A stretch of 5,149 bases of DNA from an uncultured Clostridia bacterium (GTDB lineage Bacteria > Bacillota > Clostridia > Peptostreptococcales > Anaerovoracaceae): the NCBI GenBank assembly GCA_946541285.1, contig CAMNJG010000124.1:1-5149 (forward strand). Reading direction: 5' to 3'. Made by a program: the position numbers and the translations under genes. This document shows positions 5,149 to 5,149 of this stretch, one piece after another (the stretch's first letter is position 1; the number at the start of each line of letters is the position of its first letter). Below the pieces are notes generated by a model that was given only the letters and a program-made list of their open reading frames with translations, did not search any database and had not been told where the DNA came from.

Positions 5149-5149
5149 A
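5102..5149. repeat. 11-bp inverted repeat at the right edge
   Basis: TAACCGAATTT (5102-5112) and AAATTCGGTTA (5139-5149) are exact reverse complements separated by 26 bases. The repeat reaches the last base, so its full extent is unknown. It has no T-run inside the window and overlaps the possible C-terminal codons of a minus-strand gene. It might be a structured RNA, part of a mobile-element end, or chance. Confidence 0.45.

Noticed and set aside
4826..5149. CRISPR array, tRNA or insertion sequence in the right-hand intergenic region
   Set aside because: There are no regularly spaced direct repeats, no cloverleaf-like sequence with a T-loop consensus, and no transposase fragment in any frame.

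Overview
The window looks like chromosomal DNA from an anaerobic bacterium, most likely a gut- or rumen-type member of the Bacillota (Clostridia). The reasons are an oxygen-sensitive glycyl radical enzyme with its activase, AAAGGA-type ribosome binding sites, and a VTC-domain/DUF4956 gene group of a kind common in such genomes. The taxonomic call is inference. The coding DNA looks moderately GC-rich and the right-hand intergenic DNA clearly more AT-rich (judged by eye).

Left half, plus strand (1-2598): a two-gene glycyl radical module. The first gene is the C-terminal two thirds of a glycyl radical enzyme (GRE). It holds the active-site cysteine loop and the C-terminal glycyl radical motif, and its N-terminal part is absent from the window. 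Three bases after its stop comes its radical-SAM activating enzyme, which carries two extra ferredoxin-type cysteine clusters. The activase would install the glycyl radical on Gly540 of the partner. The cysteine loop reads CGCVVP, so the glutamate of the usual CxE signature of GRE eliminases is replaced by valine. The substrate cannot be named from sequence.

A strong hairpin with U-tracts on both strands (2599-2644) separates this module from a convergent minus-strand operon.

Right half, minus strand (4825 down to 2656): three genes in the order VTC-domain protein, DUF4956 membrane protein B, DUF4956 membrane protein A, with gaps of 33 and 82 bases. The VTC protein is a stand-alone triphosphate-tunnel catalytic domain related to the yeast polyphosphate polymerase Vtc4, with its basic tunnel residues and a metal-binding glutamate apparently retained. 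The two DUF4956 proteins are paralogues with about four membrane segments, a strongly conserved Arg/Asp-rich loop and a small cytosolic C-terminal domain. A reasonable hypothesis is that the soluble VTC enzyme works with a membrane assembly of the two DUF4956 proteins, comparable to the fused catalytic and membrane parts of eukaryotic VTC.

Right end (4826-5149): about 320 bases without a complete gene. It holds the probable leader and promoter of the minus-strand operon, a 9-bp hairpin, a tiny three-codon ORF overlapping the VTC start, a terminator facing left for a minus-strand gene beyond the window, possibly that gene's last 15 codons, and an 11-bp inverted repeat ending at the last base.
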